Shown here one piece after another: positions 1 through 7,903 of a stretch of DNA of 64,000 nt. Origin of the DNA: G016756615 sp035556195. Its GTDB lineage: Bacteria > Pseudomonadota > Alphaproteobacteria > Rhizobiales > Rhizobiaceae. The stretch covers positions 62,001-126,000 of the forward strand of contig DATMFK010000060.1 of NCBI GenBank assembly GCA_035556195.1, given 5' to 3'. Under the pieces are notes generated by a model. The model worked only from the letters and a program-made list of their open reading frames with translations. It was not told the DNA's origin and made no database searches. The translations under genes and the position numbers were made by a program. How positions within the stretch are numbered: position 1 is the stretch's first letter; each line of letters begins with the position of its first letter.

Positions 1-553
1 GCGCCAGGCCGACCGGGGTGAAGTCGAACATCGTGAAGGCGGTGCCTGTGAGTTCTGCGCGCATGCGCGAGACAACGATGTTCGGAGACGTCCCGATCTG
101 CGTCATCAGCCCTCCGAGCAGGGACGCGAACGACATCGGCATCAGGAATGTCGACGGCGAGACCCCAGAGCGCCGTGCGAACTGAAAGGCCACAGGTATC
201 ATGATTGCCAGCGCTCCGATATTCTTGACGAAGGCGGAGAGGACGGCGACCAGTGCGACCAGCAGGATCAACTGGCCGCGGACGGAGTTCAGCCTGGGGA
301 TATAGTGCTCGATCAGGAACTCCATGATTCCGCTGCGCGCCACGCCCGCGCTCACCAGAAGAGCGCTGCCGACGATGATCACAATATCGTCGCTGAACCC
401 GCTGAAAGCACGGTCGAGCGGCACGATGCCGACTGCGAGGGAGGCGAGCAGGGAAACGGTGGCGATCAGGTCATAACGAAACCGGCCCCAGACGAAGGCT
501 GCCATCATCAGGCCAATCACAGCGAAAGACAGGAATTGGGGCGTGGGAATCAT
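1..553 (-). CDS. SLC13-type ion/anion permease, N-terminal part (runs off window)
   Basis: The frame reads leftward from an ATG at 551-553 and leaves the window without a stop, so only about 184 N-terminal residues are visible. They form a multi-pass membrane protein beginning MIPTPQFLSFAVIGL. The segment FSDDIVIIVGSALLVSAGV and the loop LLGGLMTQIGTSPNIV are what one expects in the SLC13/DASS and ArsB/NhaD-like transporter superfamily, where the TxxGTSPN-type loop lines the substrate site. The substrate (sulfate, dicarboxylate or other anion) cannot be read from this part. It is divergent from the PQQ dehydrogenase gene. The family call is from sequence character and recall; the missing C-terminus could carry TrkA-C domains. 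Confidence 0.8.
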   Translation of the reverse strand, partial: MIPTPQFLSFAVIGLMMAAFVWGRFRYDLIATVSLLASLAVGIVPLDRAFSGFSDDIVIIVGSALLVSAGVARSGIMEFLIEHYIPRLNSVRGQLILLVALVAVLSAFVKNIGALAIMIPVAFQFARRSGVSPSTFLMPMSFASLLGGLMTQIGTSPNIVVSRMRAELTGTAFTMFDFTPVGLA

Positions 554-591
554 GGACAATTCTATGTTGGACGTTTGCCAAACGCGCGTTT

Positions 592-609
592 CGGGCAACC
601 GGTTGCCCG
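592..609. promoter_or_regulatory. Perfect 18-bp palindrome in divergent promoter region
   Basis: CGGGCAACCGGTTGCCCG is an uninterrupted perfect palindrome lying 39 bp upstream of the permease start and about 104 bp upstream of the PQQ dehydrogenase start. A symmetric site between two divergent genes suggests an operator for a dimeric repressor or activator. No regulator gene is adjacent, so the binding protein is unknown. Confidence 0.5.
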
Positions 610-712
610 TTGTTCTTCCATGGGGCCGTGATTCGCGAAACTCTGCAAAGCATTCCTAAGGGTTCTCGGCTCCTCGTGCTAAGCTATCTCTGGGGGGTCG
701 GAGGGACTGGTC

Positions 713-3316
713 ATGGCCGACATCGCCGGCACGAATGCGACGGAAAGCTTGAACGGCACTGCTGCCGCGGACACAATTCGCGGCCTGGGCGGAGGCGACA
801 GGATCAGCGGTTTCGCAGGGGCAGACACGATCTCGGGCGGGGACGGAGCCGACAACCTCCTGGGCGGCGATGGCAACGACGTCATCTACGGCCACAGCGT
901 CGCCGACCTCGATCCCAATTCAGCGAACATAGCCGCCATCCCGCTCGCCAGTGTCGGCGCGGGTGCCGTGTTCGTGGCCGGCGCGCCTGGTGACGATGGT
1001 TTCGTCTACGCCCTCAGGAAGGATGTCGGAAATGTCGTTCGCCTCGACTTGGCGTCAGGGGCACAGACGACGTTCCTCGACATTCCCACTCCGGAATTCT
1101 CGAGTGGCGGGGAGCGTGGGGTGCTGGGCCTGGCCTTCCACCCAGACTATCGGACGAATGGCCGCTTCTTCGTTTATCTGACCGACACCGCCGGCAACAT
1201 CGAATTGCGCGAATATGCGCGCGCAGCAGCCGGCGACCTTCCTACTGCCGATTCCGACGCTTTCAGGACGATCCTCACGATCCCGCATCCCGGCTTCACC
1301 AGTCACTATGGCGGTAGCCTTGCTTTCGGGCCGGACGGCAAGCTTTACGTGGCGGTCGGCGACGGCGGTGGCGTGAATGACCCTGATGGAAACGCGCAGA
1401 ACCCTGGGGTTCTGCTGGGAAAGATTCTCAGGATCGATGTCGACCACGACGATTTTCCGACCGATCAATCCCGCAACTACGCGATTCCGGCCGATAATCC
1501 ATTCGCCGGAACGGTGGCGGGGGCCGACGAGATCTGGGCTTACGGGTTACGGAATCCCTGGCGTGTCAGCTTCGACGCAGCGACGGGCGCACTCTACATC
1601 GGCGACGTCGGTCAGGATGCGCGCGAGGAAGTGAACGTCGAGGCGGCGGGTGGGCCGGGCGGACGCAACTACGGCTGGGACTATCGAGAGGGCACTTTGC
1701 CGGGGCCGGGCGCCCCGCCTGATTCCCCCATCCCTTTCATCGAGCCTGTTTTCGACTATGGCCACGATGCTGGCCAATCCATCACTGGAGGCTATGTCTA
1801 TCGGGGACCGGCCGCCGGTCTGCAAGGCGCCTATGTCTTTGCGGATTTCGTCAGCGCGAGGCTCTTCAGTTTCCGGCTTGTGAACGGGGTGGCAGAAGAC
1901 GCGGCCGACCGAACGGCCCAACTCACCGGCGCCACCCTACAGCAGGTCTCGTCCTTCGGCACCGACAATGCGGGCAATCTCTACACCGTGAGCCTGGGCG
2001 GCGCGATCCATCGGCTCGTGCCGGGTGTTGCGGCCGGCGACGGCGCCGATGCGATCGACGGTGGTTCCGGCAACGACATTCTTTATGGTGGGTGGGGAGC
2101 CGATCGTCTCAATGGCGGCGTCGGCACGGATCGTATGGTCGGCGGCTTGGGCAACGATACCTTTTATGTCGACAATGTCGGCGACCTGGTCGCAGAGGCG
2201 CCAGGGCAGGGCCTCGATAGCATTCAAGCGTCGGTCAACTACACACTTGCGCCCGGTCTGGCGATCGAACTGCTCGCGACCGCCGCGCAGGCCGGCACGT
2301 CGGCCATCAACTTCGCGGGCAATGAGTTCGGCCAGCGCATCAACGGCAACAACGGCGTCAACTTCCTTAATGGAGGCGGAGGCAACGATACGTTGTTTGG
2401 CTACGCCGGCAACGACCGTCTCAACGGTGCCGACGGTGCCGATCAGATGACGGGCGGGACCGGGGACGACACCTTTCTTGTCGACACCATTGGCGACAAG
2501 GTCTTCGAACTCGCTGGGCAGGGCGCCGACGCGGTGCTCGCCTCGGTCAGTCACAGCCTCATCACGGGCCAATCCGTGGAAATGCTCGCCACCACTCAGC
2601 CCAACGGGACCGCGGCCATCAACCTCACGGGTAACGAGCTTGCCAACAGGATCACCGGAAATGCCGGCAGCAACGTGCTGACCGGCGGCCTGGGTGCCGA
2701 CATCCTGATCGGTGGTGCCGGTGGCGACACCTATAATCTCGACAATGAAACAGATTCGATCATCGACACGGCCGGCAACGACACCATCACGACGACGATC
2801 TCCCGGACCCTTGCCGATCATGCCGCGATCGAGAACCTGACATTGCTCGGTGTGGCGCCGATCAACGGTACCGGAAACGGGCTCGCCAATGTCTTACGCG
2901 GCAATGGCGCGGGAAATGTCCTGAATGGTGGTGCCGGCAACGATGTCCTTCTAGGAGGATCGGGCAACGATACACTGACGGGCGGCGTGGGCAATGACAG
3001 CTTCGTTTTCAACGCGGCGCCCAATGCAGTCACGAACGTTGATGCGATCACCGATTTCGACGTGCTGGCCGACATCTTCAGGTTGGACGACGCTGTCATG
3101 CCTGGCCTCGGTTCCACACTCGGTACCTTGGAGGCATCCAAATTCTGGAAAAGCATGGAAGGTGTCGCTCATGATGCGGACGACCGGGTCGTCTACGATA
3201 TCGACAGCGGCAACCTCTTCTATGATTCCAACGGCAATGCTGCCGGCGGCGCGACTCTGCTCGGCCGGCTGACGCCGAACCTGGCGTTGACCAATGCCGA
3301 TTTCGTGGTGATCTGA
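713..3316 (+). CDS. PQQ-type sugar dehydrogenase with RTX calcium-binding repeats, secreted
   Basis: This 867-residue protein is a fusion. Residues about 24-60 are glycine/aspartate-rich RTX nonapeptides (GGDGNDVIYG type). Residues about 70-437 resemble the soluble glucose/sorbosone dehydrogenase beta-propeller that uses PQQ, with GVLGLAFHPDY, YGGSLAFGPDGKLYVAVGDG and EIWAYGLRNPWRVSFD. From about 440 to 760 come several more RTX blocks (GGSGNDILYGG, GGAGNDVLLGG). The last 100 residues resemble the C-terminal secretion region of RTX proteins. No N-terminal Sec signal is visible, which fits type I secretion, but no ABC/MFP exporter lies nearby. A GGAGGGA ribosome site precedes the ATG. It probably oxidises a sugar outside the cell. 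The FecR and cyclase genes follow closely on the same strand. Confidence 0.85.
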   Translation: MADIAGTNATESLNGTAAADTIRGLGGGDRISGFAGADTISGGDGADNLLGGDGNDVIYGHSVADLDPNSANIAAIPLASVGAGAVFVAGAPGDDGFVYALRKDVGNVVRLDLASGAQTTFLDIPTPEFSSGGERGVLGLAFHPDYRTNGRFFVYLTDTAGNIELREYARAAAGDLPTADSDAFRTILTIPHPGFTSHYGGSLAFGPDGKLYVAVGDGGGVNDPDGNAQNPGVLLGKILRIDVDHDDFPTDQSRNYAIPADNPFAGTVAGADEIWAYGLRNPWRVSFDAATGALYIGDVGQDAREEVNVEAAGGPGGRNYGWDYREGTLPGPGAPPDSPIPFIEPVFDYGHDAGQSITGGYVYRGPAAGLQGAYVFADFVSARLFSFRLVNGVAEDAADRTAQLTGATLQQVSSFGTDNAGNLYTVSLGGAIHRLVPGVAAGDGADAIDGGSGNDILYGGWGADRLNGGVGTDRMVGGLGNDTFYVDNVGDLVAEAPGQGLDSIQASVNYTLAPGLAIELLATAAQAGTSAINFAGNEFGQRINGNNGVNFLNGGGGNDTLFGYAGNDRLNGADGADQMTGGTGDDTFLVDTIGDKVFELAGQGADAVLASVSHSLITGQSVEMLATTQPNGTAAINLTGNELANRITGNAGSNVLTGGLGADILIGGAGGDTYNLDNETDSIIDTAGNDTITTTISRTLADHAAIENLTLLGVAPINGTGNGLANVLRGNGAGNVLNGGAGNDVLLGGSGNDTLTGGVGNDSFVFNAAPNAVTNVDAITDFDVLADIFRLDDAVMPGLGSTLGTLEASKFWKSMEGVAHDADDRVVYDIDSGNLFYDSNGNAAGGATLLGRLTPNLALTNADFVVI

Positions 3317-3333
3317 CAGGAGGGGAGATTGCC

Positions 3334-3870
3334 ATGGTTTCAGTCACGCAGCGGTACCTCGTCGCGGCATTCTCCATGTTGATTCTCGTCCAGCCGGTTT
3401 CCGCCGCAAATGCCCAGTCGAACGAGGGCGGGTGCCGACTTGAACGGGAGGCTGGCAGCAATCGTCGCATTCTTCGATGCGAGCGAGGCTTGACGATCAT
3501 CGCGGAACCGGGCGCCCGCTTCGACCTTGTCGACCGCAACGGAGACGGCAAAGCAGACGGCGTCAACTTGCGTCGCAGGGCGATTCTGGTGGATGCGCCG
3601 AGGCCAGCCGTGGCCGGCGGTTTCCAGGTGATCACACCGCAGGCCATCGCCGCGGTGCGCGGCACCAGATGGGCAGTCGATGTCGGGCGGGGGCGGGCCT
3701 CTGTCCTGGTCGTGGAAGGACGCGTCGGCGTGCGCAGGCCATCTGCGAGTGCCGGCGTTACGCTAGGTCCAGGGCAGGGCGTGGACGTCGAGGCGGGTAC
3801 CGGTCCGCTCACCGTGAGGCGGTGGCCTGCCGCACGAGCCGCTGCACTGCTGGCGCGCCTCGGCCAATGA
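3334..3870 (+). CDS. Exported FecR-domain protein
   Basis: The 178-residue product begins with a Sec signal peptide (hydrophobic to about residue 25, cleavage near SAANA). The region about 90-155 fits a FecR domain: ITPQAIAAVRGTRWAVDV, then VLVVEGRVGV and VTLGPGQGVDV. There are no transmembrane sensor helices, so it is a small periplasmic FecR-like protein and not the classic anti-sigma factor. Residues near 69-78 (DRNGDGKADG) have the spacing of an EF-hand-like calcium loop. A strong GGAGGGGAG site lies upstream. Stand-alone FecR genes next to CHASE2 adenylate/guanylate cyclases are a recurring pair, and the cyclase starts 30 bp downstream. The shared signal or ligand is unknown. Confidence 0.8.
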   Translation: MVSVTQRYLVAAFSMLILVQPVSAANAQSNEGGCRLEREAGSNRRILRCERGLTIIAEPGARFDLVDRNGDGKADGVNLRRRAILVDAPRPAVAGGFQVITPQAIAAVRGTRWAVDVGRGRASVLVVEGRVGVRRPSASAGVTLGPGQGVDVEAGTGPLTVRRWPAARAAALLARLGQ

Positions 3871-3900
3871 ACCGAGGCGGCGACACACAGGTTCCGCCGG

Positions 3901-5772
3901 ATGCGCGCCCGACCGATACAGACGCTCATTGCCCTTGTCCTCACCGCGCTTTGGAGCGTCGGCCTGGGCTATATCCATTGGCGTGGCGATAGCTGGTTTC
4001 TCGATCGGATCGAGGCGCCGATGACCGATCTGCGCACGCTCATCCGAGGACAAAGGCAGCCACCGGACCTCGTCACCATCGTGGCGATCGACGACGAGAC
4101 AGTACGTCGGGTTGGGAGCTACCCGCTGCCGCGCACCATTCTTGCGCGGATTGTCGAAGCCATCGCCGTTCACCGGCCAAAGGTGATCGCGCTGGACTTG
4201 CTGCTGTTGGATGCCGGATCGGAACAGGGGGATAAAGCCCTGGCACGTGCACTTGCCGCTTGTCCCAGCGTGGTCGCTGCTGCGGCAATTTTTTCCTCGT
4301 CGAGCCAGCGTCTCGGCCTGGATGGTGCCGATCCTCTTGCGGCTGTTCCGAGCGCCTCGGAGTTCCTTCTCCCTCAGGCCGTCTTTTCCGACGTCGCAGC
4401 GGTCGGCGTCGTCAACGTTGCCACTGACGGCAGCGGCACACCGCGCCTTGTCCCGCTGCTCTTCAGGAAGGACGAGGAACTGGTGGCATCGCTGCCTTTG
4501 CGCGTTGCCTCCCTGCTGCAAGGCCATGACCCGGTCATCGAGGGGGACCGGCTGTGGGTTGGGGATCGCTTGGTCCGCACGGATGTGGGGCACGTTCTTC
4601 CGGTCGACTTTTTCGGTCCGCGCGGAACGATACGAACCGTCAGCGCCCAAGCCCTCCTGAGCGGGCAGGCCGACGGGAGCGACTTCAGCGATCGTGTCGT
4701 CATCGTCGGAGCGACCGTTGCCGGCGGCGGTGATGTATATCCCACTCCGTTCGATCCAGTGTTGCCGGGCGTCGAGGTGCTTTCGACGGCTGTAGCCGAC
4801 CTGATGACGGGGGAAGGCCTGGTGCGGAACCGCCACGTGCGTCTGACCGACGCAGCCACTGCCCTGGTTCTGCCGCTGGCACTTGTCGGACTCCTCAGCT
4901 GGCGCCGGAGCATGCCCGGTTTCGTCGCGATGCTGGCGGTCCTGTTAGTCTGGCTTGCAAGCAACTTCGCCGGCTTCGTCCACGGCATCTGGATGAGCAT
5001 GGCGCTGCCGCTTGTCGCGACGCTGCCGCCGCTGCTTCTTTTCGGGGCTGCTCAGGTCCTGCTCGACCGCAAACGCGCGCTGTACTTTGCCGGGCAAAGC
5101 GCGCTCCTCCAGCAGGTCCATGCCCCGGGGCTCGAAAAATGGCTTGCCGAGCACGGCGAATTCCTTGAGCAACCGGCTCGCGAGGATGCCGCTATCGTCT
5201 TCATCGACATTTCAGGCTTTACGGGCCTCAGCGAAACGATGGGACCGCATCCCACCAGCGAGCTGCTCAACGGCTTCTATGTCCTGGTTGACGAGGAGGC
5301 GTCGCGGTGCGCGGGCGTTGTGACGGGTTTCATGGGGGACGGCGCAATGATCGTGTTCGGCCTTCCGGAGCCTGGGCCCGGTGATGCTCTTGCCGCGATC
5401 CGTTGTTGTGTCGGTCTCGATGAGCGCATGAGCGGATGGCTCGCCTCCTTGCCGGAGAGCGCCGCGGGCCGGATCGGCTTCAAGATGGGCGCCCATTTCG
5501 GGCCGATCGTTGCTTCGAGGCTGGGCGGCGACAGTCGGCAGCACGTCGCCGTGACAGGGGATACGGTCAATGTCGCGAGCCGGCTGATGGAGATCGCCGC
5601 TGGCTACGGGGCGATTGCCGCCATCAGCGACGATATCCTCCGCGCCGCCGGTCCCGACAATCCGCTCTTCGCAACGGGGCATCTCCGTGGACCCTTGAAG
5701 GAGTATGTGCGTGGCCGCGTTGGTACGCTCTCGGTCTGGCTCTGGGGGGGCAAGCCGAAAGTAGATCGCTAG
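3901..5772 (+). CDS. CHASE2-domain adenylate/guanylate cyclase
   Basis: 623 residues. An N-terminal transmembrane helix (about 8-25) is followed by a periplasmic CHASE2 sensor domain (about 30-315), then closely spaced membrane helices (about 315-390), the usual CHASE2 topology. The C-terminal half is a class III nucleotide cyclase: the metal-binding aspartates lie in AIVFIDISGFTG (near residue 430) and GFMGDGAMIVFG, and the Asn/Arg pair of the transition state lies in TVNVASRL (near 555), so it looks catalytically competent. It would convert ATP or GTP to a cyclic nucleotide in response to a periplasmic cue, perhaps through the FecR protein encoded just upstream. The ribosome site before the ATG is weak, so coupling to the upstream gene is possible. 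Purine specificity cannot be judged. Confidence 0.9.
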   Translation: MRARPIQTLIALVLTALWSVGLGYIHWRGDSWFLDRIEAPMTDLRTLIRGQRQPPDLVTIVAIDDETVRRVGSYPLPRTILARIVEAIAVHRPKVIALDLLLLDAGSEQGDKALARALAACPSVVAAAAIFSSSSQRLGLDGADPLAAVPSASEFLLPQAVFSDVAAVGVVNVATDGSGTPRLVPLLFRKDEELVASLPLRVASLLQGHDPVIEGDRLWVGDRLVRTDVGHVLPVDFFGPRGTIRTVSAQALLSGQADGSDFSDRVVIVGATVAGGGDVYPTPFDPVLPGVEVLSTAVADLMTGEGLVRNRHVRLTDAATALVLPLALVGLLSWRRSMPGFVAMLAVLLVWLASNFAGFVHGIWMSMALPLVATLPPLLLFGAAQVLLDRKRALYFAGQSALLQQVHAPGLEKWLAEHGEFLEQPAREDAAIVFIDISGFTGLSETMGPHPTSELLNGFYVLVDEEASRCAGVVTGFMGDGAMIVFGLPEPGPGDALAAIRCCVGLDERMSGWLASLPESAAGRIGFKMGAHFGPIVASRLGGDSRQHVAVTGDTVNVASRLMEIAAGYGAIAAISDDILRAAGPDNPLFATGHLRGPLKEYVRGRVGTLSVWLWGGKPKVDR

Positions 5773-5923
5773 CCCTCGGAAGCGGCTCGGTCCCCGCGTG
5801 AGCCGGGCGCGTTTACGATTTGATTCAGTCTTTATTCGTAATTTACTGACAGAGAATCGGCCTGCCGTATTGCACGCCGACGGCCTCCTGCCTTCGGTCT
5901 GTTTGTATCGTGTACAGGCCCAA

Positions 5924-6988
5924 ATGCGTTCGCAAAGCGTAGTCTTTTCCATTTTCCTCGGTCTTGCTCTTGCAGGCTGTTCTTACAGCTCCGGTCTGGA
6001 AGACATGCTCCCGCCCTCGAACGAGGTGACCAACGCCATTCGGCCATCGGCCCCGGTCCCCGCGAGCGACGTCGCAGTGCGCGACGTGCCGACTGGCGTC
6101 GAGACGGCCGAGATCGAGGCTGTGCCGCAGGTCGCCTTGGCGACAGAGCCGGAAATGACGCTGCCGTCGCCGCGGCCCGAGCCCGAACTGCAGGCCATGG
6201 CTCTCGTACCGCCGGCGAAGCTGCCCGCCAAGGCGATGACAATTCCGGCGCGTCCCGCCGTCCTTTCCCGCCCCTCGGGGGTCGGGGAAATCCATCGGCG
6301 GCGGTTCCGCGACGCCAAGCCGATCAATTTCGGCCGCTCCTCGCCGCATCACCTGGCCGTCCACGGCGTGGATGTCTCGCGCTGGCAAGGGGACGTCGAT
6401 TGGGAGAAGCTGCGTTCGCAGGGCGCCAACTTCGCCTATATCAAGGCCACGGACGGTGGTGACCATCTCGATCCGATGTTCAGAAAGAATTGGCGGGAAG
6501 CCAAGGAGGCGGGCCTGCAGCGCGGAGCATATCACTTCTTCTACTGGTGCCGTGCGGCAAGCGAGCAGGCCGATTGGTTCATCCGCAACGTGCCCAGAGA
6601 AGCCGGTGCGTTGCCGCCGGTCATAGATGTCGAATGGAACGGCGAGTCGAAATGCAAGCAGCGTCTCTCCCGTGCCAGAGTGCTGGAGAAAATGCAGGTC
6701 TTCATGGACAAGCTGGAGCGCCACTACGGCCAGCGCCCGATCATCTACACGGCACCGGATTTCTACGCCGACAACCTTGAAGGCGAGTTTCTCGACTATC
6801 CGTTCTGGCTGCGGTCCGTGGCGCGACACCCCTCCAAGGTCTACCCCGGTCGCAAATGGGTCTTCTGGCAATATTCCGGCTCGGGGCTTTCGCACGGGGT
6901 GAAAGGCAAGATCGACCTGAACGTTTTCCATGGGACGGAAAGCCAGTGGCGCCGGTGGGTGGCGGCACAGACGGCGGGATCCTCCTGA
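5924..6988 (+). CDS. GH25 lysozyme-family lipoprotein
   Basis: The ATG at 5924 is chosen because it begins a lipoprotein signal, MRSQSVVFSIFLGLALAGC, with lipobox LAGC; an in-frame start 126 bp upstream would bury it. The 354-residue protein has a Pro/Ala-rich linker to about residue 140, then a GH25 muramidase barrel: VDVSRWQGDVDWEKLRSQG, FAYIKATDGGDH, GAYHFFYW and PPVIDVEWNGESK, which holds the expected catalytic Asp/Glu, ending in KWVFWQYSGSG. The likely role is cleavage or remodelling of peptidoglycan from an outer-membrane anchor. An AT-rich stretch at 5811-5845 with the inverted repeat TTACGA/TCGTAA may hold the promoter. It is convergent with the IalB gene. Confidence 0.88.
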   Translation: MRSQSVVFSIFLGLALAGCSYSSGLEDMLPPSNEVTNAIRPSAPVPASDVAVRDVPTGVETAEIEAVPQVALATEPEMTLPSPRPEPELQAMALVPPAKLPAKAMTIPARPAVLSRPSGVGEIHRRRFRDAKPINFGRSSPHHLAVHGVDVSRWQGDVDWEKLRSQGANFAYIKATDGGDHLDPMFRKNWREAKEAGLQRGAYHFFYWCRAASEQADWFIRNVPREAGALPPVIDVEWNGESKCKQRLSRARVLEKMQVFMDKLERHYGQRPIIYTAPDFYADNLEGEFLDYPFWLRSVARHPSKVYPGRKWVFWQYSGSGLSHGVKGKIDLNVFHGTESQWRRWVAAQTAGSS

Positions 6989-7156
6989 CCCATCGGGTTC
7001 CGCTCTCGGCATTGCTGGGGCAGCAGGGTCTTCTGCCAGATCGCGCCTGCTCTGCCAGACGGTCTTCCTGCCGACGCTCATTGTTCAGAGGAAGGCCAAT
7101 GATGTCCTGGCTTGTCAACCATGCTTGCGATCGGCATCCCCACCCGCCGCCGAGGT

Positions 7157-7816
7157 TCAGCGACCGAGGGCATTGAGGCGGTCGAGTGCAGCGGCAAAGC
7201 CGCTGAGCGATACCGAGAATGCGACAGGCTGGCTGTCCTCCGACGGGGTCGCGAGAATGTTCAGGATGGTTCCCGATCGCAGGGATCTGACGAACTGATC
7301 GCCAAGATCGAACGTGACGATGCATCCCACCGGCAGGCAAGTACGAAAACGCAGGCTCTCACCGTGATTGCTGTCATCGACTTTGATCGAAACGCCCGTA
7401 TCAAGCGCCAGGCCAAACGGCAAAACCAGAGTGCCCCTCAGCTTTCCGGCCGCCGCGGTAGTGAATTCCACGGCGAGAACGCGACGACGAGCTTTCGGAT
7501 CTGCCTGTTGTTGAGACATCGCACATATCTTGCGGTCGCTTCGCGTGCTGCAGGCGACCTGCCAGTCCTGGTAGTATTCCTTCAATGAGGAAGCACCGCC
7601 CGGAAGGGCTGTCGAGAGTGCGTCCGTGCGGGCAAGCCTCGCTTCGTGGAAGCGGTCGGGACGTGAAGTTTCGAAACCCTCGGTGGCCAAGGCGGAAGCT
7701 TCCGAGACGGTGAGGCCAGAGATCGGTCGGACGGCGAGGACGGAGGCGACCGCCGCTGCCGCCAATCCTGCTGCAATGATCATCCGGCGAGGGGCAAGCT
7801 TCATCGTACTCTTCAT
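7157..7816 (-). CDS. IalB-family (invasion-associated locus B) exported protein
   Basis: 219 residues with an N-terminal signal or anchor helix (about 12-32). The body has the IalB arrangement: YYQDWQVACSTRSDRKICAM with a CxnC pair, VEFTTAAAGKLRGTLVLPFG, LDTGVSIKVDD, then FRTCLPVGCIVTFDLGDQF with a second cysteine pair and a C-terminal SLSGFAAALDRL helix. The four cysteines probably form two disulfides in the periplasm. IalB was first described in Bartonella invasion of erythrocytes, but the family is widespread in non-pathogenic rhizobia with an unknown general role. A second in-frame ATG at 7804 could be the true start. The gene lies just downstream of the autotransporter on the same strand, separated by a strong GC hairpin. 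Confidence 0.88.
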   Translation of the reverse strand: MKSTMKLAPRRMIIAAGLAAAAVASVLAVRPISGLTVSEASALATEGFETSRPDRFHEARLARTDALSTALPGGASSLKEYYQDWQVACSTRSDRKICAMSQQQADPKARRRVLAVEFTTAAAGKLRGTLVLPFGLALDTGVSIKVDDSNHGESLRFRTCLPVGCIVTFDLGDQFVRSLRSGTILNILATPSEDSQPVAFSVSLSGFAAALDRLNALGR

Positions 7817-7867
7817 GAAATGAAATGGTTGGCTACGCTCGATCGAGCATCGGCCGTGCGCACGGAC

Positions 7868-7897
7868 GGGCCGCCCCGCTTAGGGTCGGGGCGGCCC
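7868..7897 (-). terminator. GC-rich hairpin after autotransporter gene
   Basis: Perfect 10-bp inverted repeat GGGCCGCCCC / GGGGCGGCCC with a 10-nt loop, only 6 bp past the autotransporter stop codon. There is no T-run, so it may be a weak intrinsic terminator or an mRNA-end stabiliser. Confidence 0.6.
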
Positions 7898-7903
7898 TGG
7901 CAT

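Noticed and set aside
713..3316. Tandem repeats suggestive of a CRISPR array or minisatellite
   Set aside because: The repeats are in frame, glycine/aspartate-rich RTX nonapeptide codons within a single open gene, without regular spacers.
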